This document shows, piece by piece, positions 12,183-27,710 of a DNA stretch of 64,000 nt. Below the pieces are notes generated by a model, which was given only the letters and a program-made list of their open reading frames with translations, was not told where the DNA came from and searched no databases. A program made the translations under genes and the position numbers. How positions within the stretch are numbered: the stretch's first letter is position 1; every line of letters starts with the position of its first letter. The DNA comes from Serilophus lunatus. Taxonomy: Eukaryota > Chordata > Aves > Passeriformes > Eurylaimidae. Location of the stretch: NCBI GenBank assembly GCA_013399895.1, contig VXBA01004867.1, positions 523,653 to 587,652 of the forward strand. Reading direction: 5' to 3'.

Positions 12183-15100
12183 GAAGCGAAGATCACACGT
12201 CACCAGTACAGACAAAAGAAAAAGCAGCCTCCCCTGTGCAGAATTCTCCCAAAACCACAGAAGCCTCTCCAAACCCTCTGCACCCATCCTGGGAGCTGAT
12301 CATTTTGTGTAGGAGGTTGGAAATGGTGAAGGGGCAGCCGAATTCTTGCCTTTAGAGTGCATCACACACAGGAGGAGGGAGTACAGCCCTGTCTGTTTTG
12401 GACAAGAGGAAAAATTATTTGAGACAGCTTTGTGCATGAGCCTCAGCATTCTCTGCTTGCACCCTGCCTGTGGCATCACCAGTCTCTGAGGTCCCTGCAG
12501 CAGTAGGAAAACTGGTTTAAGGTCTTCTGCTGAGTAAACAAAGCCAATCAGAGAAAATTAGAGGATTCAGTTACTAAACTCACACATAGAACAGGTCTGT
12601 GCTTAACCCTGGAATGGTAAATATCCACAGGCATAAGACTTCATCCATGCAAACCCCTGCTCCTCAATCCCAACCCTGCAGAAGCTGAAGGAGAGCAGTG
12701 GCACCGGAGCCCCAAAACAGCAAGTCCCAGACAAGGTTGCCCTGCACTGCCTGGCAGAACACTTTCTGCACACACAGGGTAACACCAGCAGGCATGAAGA
12801 GGGCAAGATTAGCTGATATAAGGAGCTATGGGACTGCAATGCCTTACTTGCATTTTGGATGATTATCCCCCAAACAGGATCAGCAGTTAGGGCATTCTCA
12901 AGCTTGCCAAAGGCATGACCCAGCACAGAGCCTGTAATTCCACTCCCAGGGCTCTTCCCTTCAGTTTTATCCCCACTTTCCTGAACATGGGAGAAATGTT
13001 CAGTATCTACTTGTTCTTTCCGTAGAAAATGGTTTGCCCAAACCACTGCCTCTGCTTTGTTCACAGCACTGAACCTCAGGGCACCCTGGCTTTATGTTTA
13101 CAGCTTAAAACCACGACCCACGTCACTGCTCCATGCAGCAAGGAGTTGGTTATACAAGGGCTGACAGCCATGGTTAGTTAGGAGGCAAGAGCTCCCAGGT
13201 AATCGGAGGTGCAGAAGGCAGCACATTCGGCACTAGGCTTGTCACTGGCTGAGGAGATGCTGCCTGGATACATCTCCCCCTGTCCCTCCCCAAACAGATA
13301 CCCTTGAATCGCTATCAGCTGATAGACTAATTAGTCCTGTGCCATAATTTTTTAAACCCACCCAAAAGATAACTCAGAGGCCAGTATACCATCAGGACAC
13401 TTGAATTTACCACACCCCATGGGCTGGGTTTTCAGCATACAGGAGGATTGTAGGAGAGGTTCACAAATTGCTATCTGCATAATAGCTGTGCTCACAGATC
13501 TCAGAACTGAGGCTCTCCTAAAGCAGTAAGAGAATGTCTACAAGATGCTATCCCAGCAAGCTACACAAGCCAAATCAAGACGTTTCCCCAACACTGATTT
13601 TTGTGTTCCTTTCCTTTTATTTTGGCTTATGTACAGCATCAAGCACAAACTCAGTTCAGTGTTAACGGTGCTTGAGAAGCAAGAAAAGTTGACCACGTAT
13701 CATGAAAGCAGAAATGTTCTGGGAACCACTTTCATCCAGCATCTCTGATTTGCAGTGACATCTAGAAGCACTGAGTTCAGCAGGGTCCCTTAGGAACCTA
13801 CTTAAACTTCTCCAATAAATTCTAGGTTTAAATACCCATTTAACACGTTCCAACCCTTTCCCCACTTGGTTTTTTACTCCTGTTTCCATGATCTCTCACC
13901 CACTCACAGCCAATGCTGTGCACTTCTCTTGCCAGGCTCAGCACAACAACCAGAAACATCAAACACATTCAGAAGCTGATATCAAAGCTCTGTACCTACT
14001 CTCAGCAGGTCACCCCATGGTATCCTCTGGATTTAAAAAAGCAAAGCACACCATGGCATTACACTTTTGGACACTGTTATACATTATCAGAAAGAGAGGT
14101 GGTCTCATGGCAGGTCAGCAAATATGACACTGCCTTTTCTGTGGGGAAACCAGGTGCATGAGGGACTTGCCACTGTTGAGGAATCCCCTTCACATGAAGG
14201 ATGGACAGTATTTTGGAGTTGAAAGTCTGAAAGATAGGATCCTGGCCTCCAGGGTATTTGGAGCCATCAATGCCCTCTCCTTCCCCAAGGATGTATTGTT
14301 CTGCCAGGCAGGAGGTGGAGCTACCACCAAAGGTTCTTATGGAGACTGCAGCTATTCTCCAAGTAGGTCTGTCAGAAAACAGTTTCTTCAGCATGACAGG
14401 TTTCCTAACATTTTACCATACTTCTTTAGGGAGCATTTGGTGCTTTTTATATCACTGAGCCCATGCACAGAAAAAGATTGTGTCTTGACTCTTGTATGGT
14501 TTCTTCCCATCCACACCAGACCAGGCACAGTGTCACCTAGGGCAAGGAGAAAAATGAGGATTTCCAGCTGTGTCATTCCGTTCTCAGACAGGTGATTTGC
14601 AACATTCAGTTAAGAAGGGGGAATACTTGGGGCTTTCCTCAAAAAAATGCAAAGCTGGGGCAAGCTCTCACCAAGATGTAAAATCAAGGACAGCACAAAT
14701 TGAATAGAAGATCTAAGGGAGGGTACAACCATACACAGCTCCTCAGTGGACTTCCAGAATAACCAAATGCTGAGCAAATCAAGGGTTTCAGTAAGAGGCT
14801 TTCCTGCAAGCAAGCGATGAGGCCAATTCTTCAGCAAAGAGCCAAGAGACACAACACTTGCAGAGCAGGCAGAACTGGCCACTGCTCCTCTGTGATGCTC
14901 TTTGCATCAGGTTAGCCTGGTTAACAGCAGCCACAGTTACAGCCTGGACATGAAGCTCTCCCTGTAGATCTGAACAGTCACAGAGCATTTTCTCAAGCAA
15001 GATGTGCCCGCTTCTGAGCCAGTGCTGAGGGATCCTTCTGGAGAAACAATGCATTTCCAGGGCAGATGTAGCACCCATTCTGTGACTACTCTGGGTAAAG

Positions 15101-18082
15101 CAAGGAGTTAAGGAGCACAATCTGTGAGGCACAGTGGATTACCTAATCTACCTCATGGGTATTTTTAATGGATTAGTAGGTATTAGAGTGAGATATTGCA
15201 AATATCCCATGGAAATTTGGAAGCGAGAGAGAACAATCAACTGGCTGCAAAAACAGTGTAGAGGTTGTCCCAGAGGTATTGAAGGATTATAGAGGAAGCT
15301 AAATCAAGGTTGATTTTAAAAGATGTTGGTAGACAGCTACCCAAGATGAATAAAAATAAGGCCTCAAATGTACAGGCTTAAAAATGGAACAAGACAGTAG
15401 ACATCAACTCTTAGAGCATCTGTACTGCCAGTGAACCCAGTTCAGCAGAGCACCCGTACACACATATAGAGATTCCAGCATTAAGAAAAATCACTGATTA
15501 CTCAGAACATCATCTGTTCTTGGGAGAGGCCCAGGTCAATATTGACAAGACAGAGTTTGAAAGCCGTTTCACTCTCAAGAGATGAAGATAGCCTTCCAAA
15601 GCCTCCTGTTTGTGTACTCTTGCCTGGGTGGTGCACCTGGTAAGGTTATAGCAAAGTGAGGGGGAAAGTAAGTTTCTGGGTTTGTCAAGCTACATATATG
15701 CTTTTATTTACAGACAAACAACTGCATCGTCTTATCAGAACTTATCATTGTCTACTTGGCACCACCAGTGGACTTCAAGCAACAAGGATTTTAAGAGCAA
15801 CTTGACCAAGAGTACCAAGTCACAAACAACAACCAGTTCAGATCATGGCCAGGTTACTTTGCAGGGCTGCCGAGGCCCTTGGAGTCTTTGTTGGAGCAGG
15901 GAGGTTGCAGAAGACAGATCCAGATCTGACACTCAGGCGTGTCAGAGGCAGTGCTCTTACCTCCTGGTACACTCCACTGCCAAAGCCAGGATAAGCACTT
16001 GCCTTCCCCTTCCTGGGACATCCTTCTCCATGTCCCCTAGGGCATCTACACAGATAGCTCTGTAGCTTTGCAGTCTTCAGGGTACACACTGTGAGTTTTG
16101 CTTTTACATCTGTCTCTGCAGAACCAGCACGATGAAACATTGCATTTTCCTGTGTTTACACTGAGCTAATCCTGGAAAAGCTGGGACACTGAGCATCCCA
16201 GATCCCTTCAGCTCTTCTCCACAGAGAGTAGTAGCAGGAGGGCAACAGGGCTTCCTGAGCAAGTGCATATCACAGGCTGACAGCAAACCAACACAAGCCA
16301 GGCATCTTTTCCTCAGCAGCATTGTGAAGCATCAGACCCACGCTGATCAGCCACCCACACATTTCTCCACCTGAGAAGACTTTCCTCCTACCTCTGTCAG
16401 GATCCTGGCAGGCAACTACATCTCCCCCGTGGGCCCTGCAAGTGCAGCCGTGGGACACAGCTCTGCCTGCCTGGAAACTGTGGTGGGCTCAGGAGGAGCC
16501 CAGTCCTCTTGCTTTTACTCAGGCCTTCAGAGCTCGCTGTTGGTCCATCTTCTACAGCCAGGCAGGATATTTGCCTGCACTCCCACACCAGAGCTGCTAC
16601 TCTTCCCACTAGGGCAGGCTCAGAAGCCTTTGGCACCCTGCTGGTCCTCATTTCCCGGACGACTATTTGTTACCTTGCCTTTGAAGACGGTAGGTTTTCA
16701 GAAATGATTGCACACAGATACAAAGTATTTTGAATCCCCTGAGTCAATGTGCGCAAGGAAAAAGGATGCGGACCTACATCTTTCTATCAGGGTACGCTCA
16801 CCACATGCCTCCATAGAGGCGGTTGCCCCCTGTCGTCCCATCTCCAGCTCCTCGGGTCAGTCTCTGAGCAAACCATCTGCCAGGACTCATCACAGCTTGG
16901 AAAACACTCCTTACAGTGCAAAATATTCAATTCCCATACAAGTTTTGGTGCTACAAGGTCCATAAACGCACACAGACTTTTAAGCAGGATTAGGGATGAC
17001 TCCCCAGTGCTGGGACTTCCCCTCCCCAGGACTATGACACGCCTTGCAACAGCTTAGAAAGTAGGAGTGCAGTAAAACACCTGAGAAACCGTAGCACCAT
17101 TCTCCTCACAGCCAAACAAGCCTTAAGAACTAGGGTGGCGCTGCTTTATGCGGGACACTCATCCCATCTCATCCCACAGCACCCAATCCCCGGCTCCATC
17201 CCTCCATAGGATCCCCCCCCAGGGTGAGGCTGTCAGAGTGCTCCACAGGGGAGGTCTATTAGCAATTTTTCCTGCACACCAGCTGGCCCATTGGTCTGTC
17301 TCACTGCTCACCTACCCACTCACGGTGTGAAGGGCCTGACCCAACTTTTCAGGGCTGTTTTGTTTTTTTTTCAGGCGTATGATCAATAAGTGTCTGCTAC
17401 ACGGAGTGAGCCTCTCTCTTATGTGCACTGGAAATATCACTCCCCCAAACAACTGCAGAGCTGGCCTGTACCATAGTATGTGACCCGTCTGGGAAAACAC
17501 CCTCACACGTTACCAAACACTGAGCCATCTAATCCCCTTAGCTGAAAATGAGCTGAACCAAATTAATTTAAATGGGTTAACACAAGCTTCTCTGTTCATA
17601 TCAAATCCATTACTATGTCTGGGAAGTATTTGTAACAACAACAAAATACCTGGACTTGCCATTTTTATCAAAGTGACAACAACAAGGTGTTTTCCCTTCC
17701 CTCCCCCCCACCATTTTCAATTTTTTATGAGTTAGTCACACCTCCTCATCACTGTTTACAGACTCTTGTCTTTAAAGGATATCGCAGTGTGTAAATCCTG
17801 GATTGAATCCAGTTGGACATGCCCAGCATGTGGGGAAAAAAACAAAAGATACAATATAGCCAGGTTGGGACGTGCTCAACTTGCACAAATACTGAAATCG
17901 GGGCTGGGACATCAAGGAGCAGCAGGAAAGAGACCAGCTCTGGCCATACCTCCATGAGAGGAATTTTTGAGTGTTCTGGACATGGTGCTTCATCCCTTAA
18001 TACAGTACAAAGTCAGTGGGTGGCCTCTCCAAGAGAGAGAAGGTCACTCCTTTCCTGTTACTTCTGTCAAGTAATTTTTAGG

Positions 18083-18100
18083 TATATATATATTTTTTTT
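18083..18100 (+). repeat. TA/T low-complexity run
   Basis: TATATATATATTTTTTTT in GABRB4 intron 2. Confidence 0.9.
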
Positions 18101-18310
18101 CCTAATGTCCACCTTATGTTACCCAATAAAGCCTGCTATTAGGGCTTTTGCTAAGGCATCACCACTTCCCTCTACCACATGTTCAGCCCTTTAATTACCC
18201 TATTAAGGGCATGTGGTTCTTTGTCTCAGCTCAGAGGCAGAGTTTTGGGGCTGCACGGTGCCCAAGGCTTATGCTCAGTGGCAGTCAGGACAATTTGCCT
18301 TGTGAGTATT

Positions 18311-18343
18311 GAAAAAAAAAAGAAGTGAAAAAAAAGAAGTGAG
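18311..18343 (+). repeat. Two-copy A-rich tandem duplication
   Basis: The word AAAAAAAAGAAGTGA occurs twice head to tail with slight length difference, a slippage-type duplication. Confidence 0.7.
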
Positions 18344-21300
18344 TCAGGCCTGAAAATATCATGACATTCACATTAAAATCATGAGTCTGTGCTAGGAATC
18401 ATAAGAAGCAAAGCACACATACAAAAAAGCCTCCTCCTTTCCAAATGGTATACATGGGATTATGAATTTTCATCCCTTATTTTCTGAGGCTCTTGGATGT
18501 GCTTTGTTCAGGTTGTTCTGCCCTTTCTCCACAGCCTGAAGACAGAGAAAAATCTTACAAAACTCAGTGATGAACGAGAATTGTAAGAGTTTAGTAGGGA
18601 AAAAAATTCAAGTTTCCAAGTTGCTCACCCTGTGTTTATCTTTCTAGTATTTCAGTAGGGATTGATTTGCAAAAATGTCCTGGAAATTCAGCAGGACAAA
18701 AGTTGAGGTTGCATTTTACCCAAGCACCTCTTTATTAAGACATAAACCTAACTGTCGGTTGTTCACCAAAATAATTGCTTTCACTCAGGATGCATGGATG
18801 AGCATGCAGAGCTTTTACATATATATTCATCTTCAGCAATTCATCAACATAATAATCACACATTATTAACTTGAGTACTCTTTTTTTCTGTAGCTTCAAA
18901 TACTAGCAAGGAGGTAGTGTGCAATAGGGAAGAAAAACATGCAGGGGAACTTGTGATGAATGTTCTATTTTTGCTATGAAAGGAGGATAAGAAGAAGAAT
19001 TCAGCTCATAGCCTACCCTCTCCCTTACTTAGAAAAATTTCCTACCAATGTGAGACCCTTTTCCAGAGGGCAGGAGATTTCCTACAGGCCTTCTCCCCAC
19101 CTGGGGAAGGGTTCCTTTCCAGGTGACAATGGTCCATCCATAACCCTCCTCTCCTGCTGTGACACCTTCTGATGTTACTCTCAGAGCTTTGTCACCTGAA
19201 ATGGACAGCCCTCTTCTTTATGAAGTACAGACCAGTAAAGCCTTAAGCCTTTTCCCATGTCCCAAGTTTCCCTCTACCCGAGGGGTCACCTGCTGTGGTC
19301 TCACCAACACCAAGCTCCTTAAAGAGTGGAGCCTGAGGGTGGATTGTCTTACTGTGGCCAGTATGTAAGAGAAGAGCAAGAAGTATACAAGGAAGCTGAC
19401 TGGTAACTGAGGAGATGTGTTTGGAAAGATCTTCTGGTCAGAAAACCCACCCTGATTTTGCAGCACAGACTTGTGGAAGAAGAAGAGGCAGTTTGGTGTC
19501 CTCACATCTCAGCAGACTGCTGAGCCTTGGTCCCAAATGCAAGCACAGGATGATAAATTGTCATAGGAATCAAGTCAGTCACACTGTTTCTTCCACTGCT
19601 TTTGGGCTGTGTCATAGATGAAAGTATGCCATGGGTTTCAGTGGCTGAAATGACTCTGCAGGCTCAGACAGCTGAGTCTCACATGGGGACAGGGAAGGCT
19701 CTGGTGTCCCTTTATGCTGACAGACCCTGATGGGATTCACTACAAAAACACAAGAGGAAAAGCTGAAAGTAGTGCAATAGCCAGGACACCCTTCACATTT
19801 TTTCTACTCTATGATGGGATCATATACAGTGAATATATTATATGTAACATGTAATTTCTTTTTTAAATACTCAGCCAATGATCAAATTTACAAAATTTCG
19901 TATTTTTTTCTCTGGAAAGGACATGCCCTCCTGCTCCATTCACCAGAAGGAGAGCTATTTATGAACAAAATTAATGCCCATTAATTAAGAGCCTTTCCTA
20001 TGACTATAACCCTACATTTTTCTGCAACAACAAGTGGACCCACCCTCTCGTTCCCTGTGGAGATTTCACAGGGCACCGCAGTCGAAGGAAGGATCACCAA
20101 GCAGTGGACCAGAGCACTTAAGGTGCCTCAGTCTGTTCTCATAAATGTAGAGAATAATAGGAACGTCCCATTGCTATTCCTTGTGCTGCCGTGGGTTTTC
20201 CTTGTCATCCTCAAAAAGCTGCCCCCTCTTGATGTCCCCGAGATGTAAAATGGGTTTATGGTGGTCCCCGGTGGTGGCTTAGCACCCCCCCAAGTGGTGG
20301 GGAAGATTTGTTAGTCAATATTTGTAGAGCACAGGAGCCTTGCTGCTATCTGTCACACAGAGCCCATAATGCCACCCGAGAACAAATTATATTCATGAAT
20401 AATCAACATCACACCCAGCTCAGCCCTGATTTGAGAGTTCTTCTTGGCTAGTGATGATGTCCAGAGCAGAGAGAACACAGCTTGATTTCCAGAGCCCAGG
20501 CTGAGCTGGCAGAGCTGGCAGGTAGAAATATCTTGTTTTGACTGGTAAACTGAGCAAGTTTGACATGGAAACCACTGAGGGAGAATAAATATAGAACAAC
20601 AAGATGTAATTTTACAGAGGCTCTTTTCCAACTATAAGTGTACTCAGAGCCATCCCAGACTTGAACTAAGAGGTCCTGAGGTCTGGGGAAAGAAATTCTG
20701 GACATGGTAGGTTTGGCTGAGGCTCGACCTTGTCACAAGCAGGGACATCTGTAAGTGCACAAATTACTTAACAGCACAATTCCTGCAGGACTGCAAAAGA
20801 ACAGGAAGGGGAGGGGGAAAATATCAGAGAAGAAAAAGAGTTTTTAGCTCCGACACAGAACCAAGGATAAATGCCAAGACCAGAAAAACAGCCTATAGGA
20901 ACTGTGTGATCAGTGTTCCCCAAACCAGCCTGAATTTCATACCCTGCTTGAAGCAAACAGCGGCGCTCCCCCATGCTGGGAGGACGAGCTGGCCGAGGAG
21001 CTCTGCTTCCTTCCATTTAATGGAAACAGGATCCATCTCTGCATCTCCAGAATACCTGTTTATCTGACCAATCTGTTCATGCTATAGAGCTCCACCATCC
21101 AATACTGTTCTTTCTCACATACGTGATGTGAATTCCTTTAAAGGGCATTATGCCCATCACTAAGCACATCATTTGTCTTATCCATGTTTCTAGCAATGCT
21201 TTAACAAGTGCATGATATTTCACATGAAATATTGAGATATAGAGATTTAAAAAACTCCACCAAGGGCTCTCTGCAAGAATGGATCTTACAAACCACTGTC

Positions 21301-24300
21301 AGTACCACCAAAAACCCATCTTACATCCATTCAGCCTGACACTGTAGTAGTCTCCAACATATTTGCTTTGAACAAGACATAGGTGAGAGAAGTGACATTC
21401 ACATATAGAGTCTCTTTCACGTCACATTAAAACTACAGAATATTCCTTGGCTTTTTTATTTTGTGTTACTTGAGTTAAAAAGGTTTTTCTGCCTAACTGG
21501 GATACTGGGAGTCTCAGAAAATGAACAGGTGTGTAAAGCTGCTCTGATGAACAGCTCTAGAGCTGCCAGAATATATTTTGAGTAATCAAAAGGACTTCCA
21601 CTAATGGATTTTACACTCTTTTTATATTTTGCTTTCAGTGGCAGTCCCTTGAAGGCAAGTTTACTGGTAGGAATTATCTCAGAAATGGTGAGTGTTATGT
21701 AGATGTTAGTCAAGGGTCCGGGTAAGGTGGCAAATATCCTCTAGACTGGCTATAAAAAACCATCTGCTTTTAGTCAGTTAATTACTTAAGAAGTATTGGA
21801 ATTATTCTACTAATCAGTAACTCAAATGCATTGCATTTTGTTGTACAAAATCTATGACTAAGAGTAGAGGCAAACTTGGAATAAATGCTTTTTTAAATGA
21901 TGATATCTTTCTTTGAAGAGAGATGTCTCAGAGCCCCTTGCTAGTTACAGTGCACTGCCAAGCATCAGCTCCAGCAGTGCTGGAAAGCAGCTGTGTCAGG
22001 GCATGAGCAGAGCAGCAGGGAGAGACTGCACCAGCCAAGGGTGAAAAGGAAGGAGAAGAGCAACCAGACACAATTATCCAACAAAGGTTTTGGCACAAAC
22101 ATCAGAATCAACATCTCCTCCAGTTCCAGTGAAAGTGTACTGGTGTAATGTTTTTCAGAAAAACTTCATGTTCTTCACTGAACACCAAATCCCCAAAACA
22201 ATGCTTGGTACTGCCAGGCACAGCTCTAGGGCAGGCACACAGATTGCTTAGAAACCCAAGACCAGTTTGAGTCTGACCTGAGACTAGGGGTAACTCGTCT
22301 CCATTGCTGCCTTCATGAACACCAACCAAAACTCCCTCCACTGCTCTGTGCCACAGATTCCTGTCTCTAATGGAGGACAATAAGGATCTTGTGGGGCTGC
22401 ACATGAACGCACAAATATGTTCAACATGCAGCAAGAGGTTCACAAGCTCTGTCACACTGGACAAAGGGACTGGTCTAACATTCTAAAATATTATTGCACT
22501 CCAAAAAAAGTCATGAGAACATAAAATGGATGAAAGCATGAGAGTCAGGGGAAGGATGCCCACTTTTGAACGGATGTTATAGAGCCAGTTCTTAATGAAA
22601 CAGGCCACAGCATCCTTGCTCATTCCTTCTTTTTTGGCAGAGAATGGATTTGCACTGAGGATGATGCAGCACTGACAGTAGGGTTCCTGATAGACATGCA
22701 GGGGGAAGCCCTCAGGAAAGGAAAGGTGTTTATGTGGCTGAGTTCTGTTCTTCAGGACTGGATGTGTCACAGAGGTTCCTACATGCTTCTTCCTACGCAA
22801 GTCACCTAAAGCTCAAAGATTTCTGTGAACTCTGTGTGTCTGTCTCCTGGGGCATCAGGGCTGAGCACTCACAGCTGTGGCTGAAATCAATAGGAGCTGC
22901 GCTTCAAACGTGCAGTGGCTGGCTCCAGTGCTGCTAAGTATCCTGGAAAATCACGTTTTGATTGGGCACCCCCCAGCAGGGGAAACCTCTGACTTCTCTC
23001 AGGGGAGGTGTGAACTTGTTCATGCTGTACTGGTGTGTTTGACAACACTTAAAAGAAAAACTATTCTGTGTTGTGAGCAGGTCTGAATACAGAGCAGTCA
23101 AGAAAGAATGAGCCCAAGATTGTCTTTGACTGCTCAGTCCCAGGCTTTTCATCCGACAGTCACCTCACCCCAGTCTGGATCAACCTGCCCCAGTCACCTG
23201 CTGTGACCATTTCAGCTGCTTCTCACTGCCATATTCCCAGATTATCCCCTTCCTGAATGAAGGGAATGAGGAAGGTCAGCTCCATGTGTAAATGGCATCT
23301 CTGGTGTGCTCTGTAGGGGTGTTCAGGAGGAAGCGACTGTTGGACCTTGACTCCCGATGAACCCTCACAAGGGGACCAGATATAGATCTGTGGAGAAACC
23401 CTAATTCTGGCTTTTATGAAGTTCTGCGTGTCTGACTTTACAGCCTCAAAGTCCTTTCCACAGCATGCATTTCCTATAAAAAGAGCAAAGTGACAAAAAG
23501 AGAAATTCCATCATGTGGCAATGTGTTAACATCCACATATGTCCCAAGAAGGACTGGATCCTTTCATTTCCTGCCACTTCAGTTAATGAAGTAAGACACA
23601 ACAGCAGGAGGTTGTCATCTTCCTTCTGGATTAGCCCTAGAGAGGATGTGACCCATGGTCTGGAGCCAGGAGTCACATAAACTGGGGAGGAAGTGAGGGC
23701 TGCACGGCTGCAGCCAGTTTTACTGACCAAAAATGTCCTTTCCTTAATACTTTTTTTCAGGAATGTAAGTGGGACTACTGGCAGTCCTAGTGGCATATCC
23801 ACCTTTTCTCTGGCCTTGAGTGACACTGGGGTTTACAGACTTTCCAGACAGCTCCTGCCTCTCCTTCCTCAATTAACTCCTTTCCTCATTCTGATCCATA
23901 ATTACCCCTCTGCTTTCAGATCGAGAGCTGCTCTTCTGCCCAGCCACTGAATAGCGCAGGAAGGGTGATATTTCCCACTGGAGTCAGGGTCTGTGAAGTG
24001 CAGCATTTCAGGTTAACTGTGTGTCCAACTGTAGGCAATTCCTCCTGCAGGCAGGGAAGGAGCTGTCCCTGATGGGACATGAGCCTTCCTGCTAAGTCTC
24101 AATTCCCTGCCCCAGAAGAGTTGGCTCAAGGCATCTCAGAAGAAAAAGGGAAAATTGAATCTGGCTGCTCTGAGTTTTTAACATTTCTGCCACAGAAGAA
24201 GGGGGGAAAAGAGCTGGAGAGCTGAGAACTAAGCCCTAGAAAGGCAGGTTTGCAGCTTCTGTGGTTTTCAGGACAGGCAGCCCAGGACCAGCACCCACTG

Positions 24301-25650
24301 CCTTCTTCCAGTCCCACACCCTGGTCCTCTTGCAACAGCACCACTGCTCTGGGATACTGCCTTGGCACTGGAGGCACTGGAGGCAGAGGTCTCATGCCAG
24401 CAGGACTGCTAGTGGCCCTGAGTACCCCATCTGATACTGCACATGGGCCAGTTCTGCTGTAGGTGCTGCCAGATTCATCCCCCAACATTTTAGGAGAGGA
24501 AAAAAAAACGAGCACGTACATACCTTGGCTCATTCTCAGAAAATTCTGAATCATTTTTCCTAAAATTCCCCCTCTTCCCTTCAAAAACCCAAAGCAAGCT
24601 AACTGCATGGAAAAAACACAACTCTATACCCACTGGAAAACAGGGACGTTTTCAGAAAGCCTTAAAATTGTGCAATAATCACCAGCCTTGATTAGGTAAG
24701 AAACCAAATCTCCATTCCTTCCAGTACAGGACCAGTAAGAGCAGCTGTTTCCCAGGCACAGAGGGCTGGTGGGCCAGGGCTTGGAGCCTCTGTCTACTGC
24801 TCCATCCCTGCCAGATACTCAGCCTGCCAGCCCCACCAGTTCTGGAGATCTGAACTGATGATGCCTCACTGAAACACTTTATGCATCAGCAATCATTTAT
24901 TTTTACAGTTCTGGGATTCAAGTGATGCTGTAACACAGGGAAGGGCTGAGGATTTCATCCTCAGGTCTGCTGAATTTGGAGTGGCCTTTGAAGAAGAGAT
25001 GCTGGGATGTGGAGGCAGGCTGGGTCCCCAAGAGGGTGGAGGTGTGATGGAGCAGAGAGGAGCTGAAAGCAGGAGGGGCAGGGGACAAAAAGGAGAAAAG
25101 ACAAGATATTGCAGCTAAGGAGGGGTTTGAATGTCCGGGGAGAGAGATGAGACTGAGTGAGGGTGATGAGAGCTGGGAAGTCAGGTCCATGCCACAGAGA
25201 AATGACGAGCAGGACACAAGCTCATTTCACTCCAAGACCCCTTAAGCACTTCCTTAGGGAAGTTTGAATTAAAAATGGGGCAGGGAAAGCTGCTAGATCC
25301 ACAGGCACAAAACCATAGGATTTACTGTGCAATCCTAAGGGCTTCCTGGCCATTCTTTTTTCAACAGGCATTTTCAGACACTACGCAGACCAGTCAGGAG
25401 AAACTCTAGGAACCCTGCTGTCAAGGTGGGCTGGCAGCAAGGAGCAGAGAAGGCCCTCACCTTATAAAGATCTGCAAATGACGCTGGAAAACCATAAAGG
25501 GCCATCTGCTTGGAACTCTTGCAAAGTTTTGGGCAGGAAATATTGCACCAACAGAGAGCAGCTGAGTCACTGAGCTCAAGTGGGATCTTTCTGCCATTCT
25601 TTCATTGCCTTCTCTACCCTGGGGCAATATGATCTTCGGTTGCTTTTTCC

Positions 25651-25667
25651 TTTTTTTTTTTTTTTTT
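25651..25667 (+). repeat. Poly-T tract
   Basis: Seventeen uninterrupted T. No retroposon body was recognised beside it. Confidence 0.95.
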
Positions 25668-27710
25668 CCTCCTATGGAAATAATGCTTCTGAAAGTGAGT
25701 GCCTAAGAGCTCTTACAAGAACCAGTGTGTTGCTGTGAAAGCTCCCTCTCTCCTCTATCCATGGCCCTGCAATGCTTCCCAGACATTATCTGCAGCATTC
25801 CCTGCTCATCCAGTCCTAAATTGTGAGCATCCTGCTTGTCTTACTGTGTTGTAATTATTGTGCTATATAAATTGCCCCCCATACTGCCCATACCTCAGGC
25901 CAGGGCCAGCTGGACGGCACCCACCCGTGATTTATCTCCCTGTGAGATACATTGTCCTGTACCCAAAATCTCACTCTGCATTGTTGTTGATCTTGCAGTA
26001 AGAGGACAGAGATCTCCGTCTCGGAGCCCTGGCTCGATCTTGCTCCTACCCTGCTAATCAAGGCTGTTCCAGATCCCTACCACAATCCTGCCAACCCCTT
26101 TAGACGTGCTTTGCAATGACCTCCTCCCACCCTTTCAGTCCCAGGCCGTTTCCTTGTTCAGTGCATGAAAACTGGGCTCTGTTGTCCCTACATGTCCCAC
26201 ACTGACACTATCCCTCATCTCTCCAGTACGATGTGCTACTCCAGAGCTTGGGGACTGTAGCTGAGGCATAAGAGGGAAAAGCCAAGGCTCCCCAGGCAAG
26301 AAGGGTTTATCATCTCTGCCCAAAGGCTGATGTACCTGCAGACCCTCCACCTCACCCCCAGGCTGCCTGCACCAAGCAAGGATGGCTCTCTGGAGGACTT
26401 GTTCCCAGGTATTTCCAGCACCTCTACACAGCTTCATCCTTCTCTCTTTGTGTCCCCAGAGCTCCCCAGGTGAGCACATCACACTCATTGCCATGGCACC
26501 ACCCCTGAGAGCCGACCCACTCATCAGCCTAATGGGTTTCCAAGGGGGTGGGGGAGGTAGGAGTGTGAGTGGCTGATGCTTCTCAGCCGCTCAGCTCGGC
26601 CCAGAGCTAACGAGGCATCTCAAAATTAAAAAGTGAACTGCAATCCCCAGCAGGCCTGTCCTCCTTTTGGCATTAGTCGGAGTTCTCTTTCCCTCTCAAA
26701 AAGAGGACTGGGGAGCCGCGAGTTGCATTTGGAGCCATGGAAACACCACATCCTGGGAAGAGTGGGGGTGCTGAATTGCTGGGATGAGGCAGACAGCCTT
26801 GGGACTGCTGTGCCGTGGAGCACTGACTCTCTTAGAAAGATTGTTAGATGCAAGATCTACCTCGCCTTTGCAAGGAGCACAAACGGTACATGGGAAGAGG
26901 CTCTTCCAGTGCCTTCACATCCAAGGATCCCCAGTTCCCTCCTGCTCTATGAACAGTAACCATGATTGCATAGAGGAGGCACTCCAGGATGCAGAGGTGG
27001 CACCCTGCCCACAGGGCTGGAACAGGGGGGACAGTGCAGGGGGATGGCCACAGGCCAGGTGTGGGGGGACCAGGGCGAGATGGAAACAGCACTGCTGTAG
27101 GAGGAAAATATGGGGAAAGATCAGAGAAGGGAGGAAGGGAGAGCAGCCTCATTTATCGCTTTAATGGGTTGTATTTCTCAAGTGAAAGTCTGTCTAGGAA
27201 AGACTTTCCTTACCCACACCTCCGAGGTGCTTGAGCCACAGAAGCCTGAAGGCTCTGGCTTGTAGAGGTGGTCCCTGGGGCAGCTCAGCCTGGCTCACAG
27301 GCAGCTGAGTGGCAACTGCTTTGCCCCAGTCCTCTCCACTCAGGCATGCAACTGCTTGTCCAGTCCTTGGTCAGTGTTGGGCCTGCCCTGAGACAGCTCC
27401 ATAACATTCCCCCAGGGCAAATGGTTCCAAGCAGGACCTGCCACCCCTCTGAGATGCTTGGCCATTCACGGCTCACCCTATTTGGTCTTCCCAGGACGAG
27501 AGCACCAGTGGTTGGGGGGGATCCTCTCCCACCGCAGAGGTGGCTTATAGCCAGTTTGCCCAGATGGAAGGCAGAGGAGGGGTGGCAGGACAGTTCAGAT
27601 GGAATTACAGGGCAGCGTCCTGGAGAACAGCCCAGCCCTCAGGGTATTGAGAGGTAGCAGAGTGCATAAACACAGGTTCCAGGGCTTTGCCCAAAGTGTG
27701 CCTTTTCCTT

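Noticed and set aside
18120..18130. AATAAA polyadenylation-like signal after a TA/T run
   Set aside because: It lies within GABRB4 intron 2, on the opposite strand, with no gene model ending there; AATAAA is common by chance.
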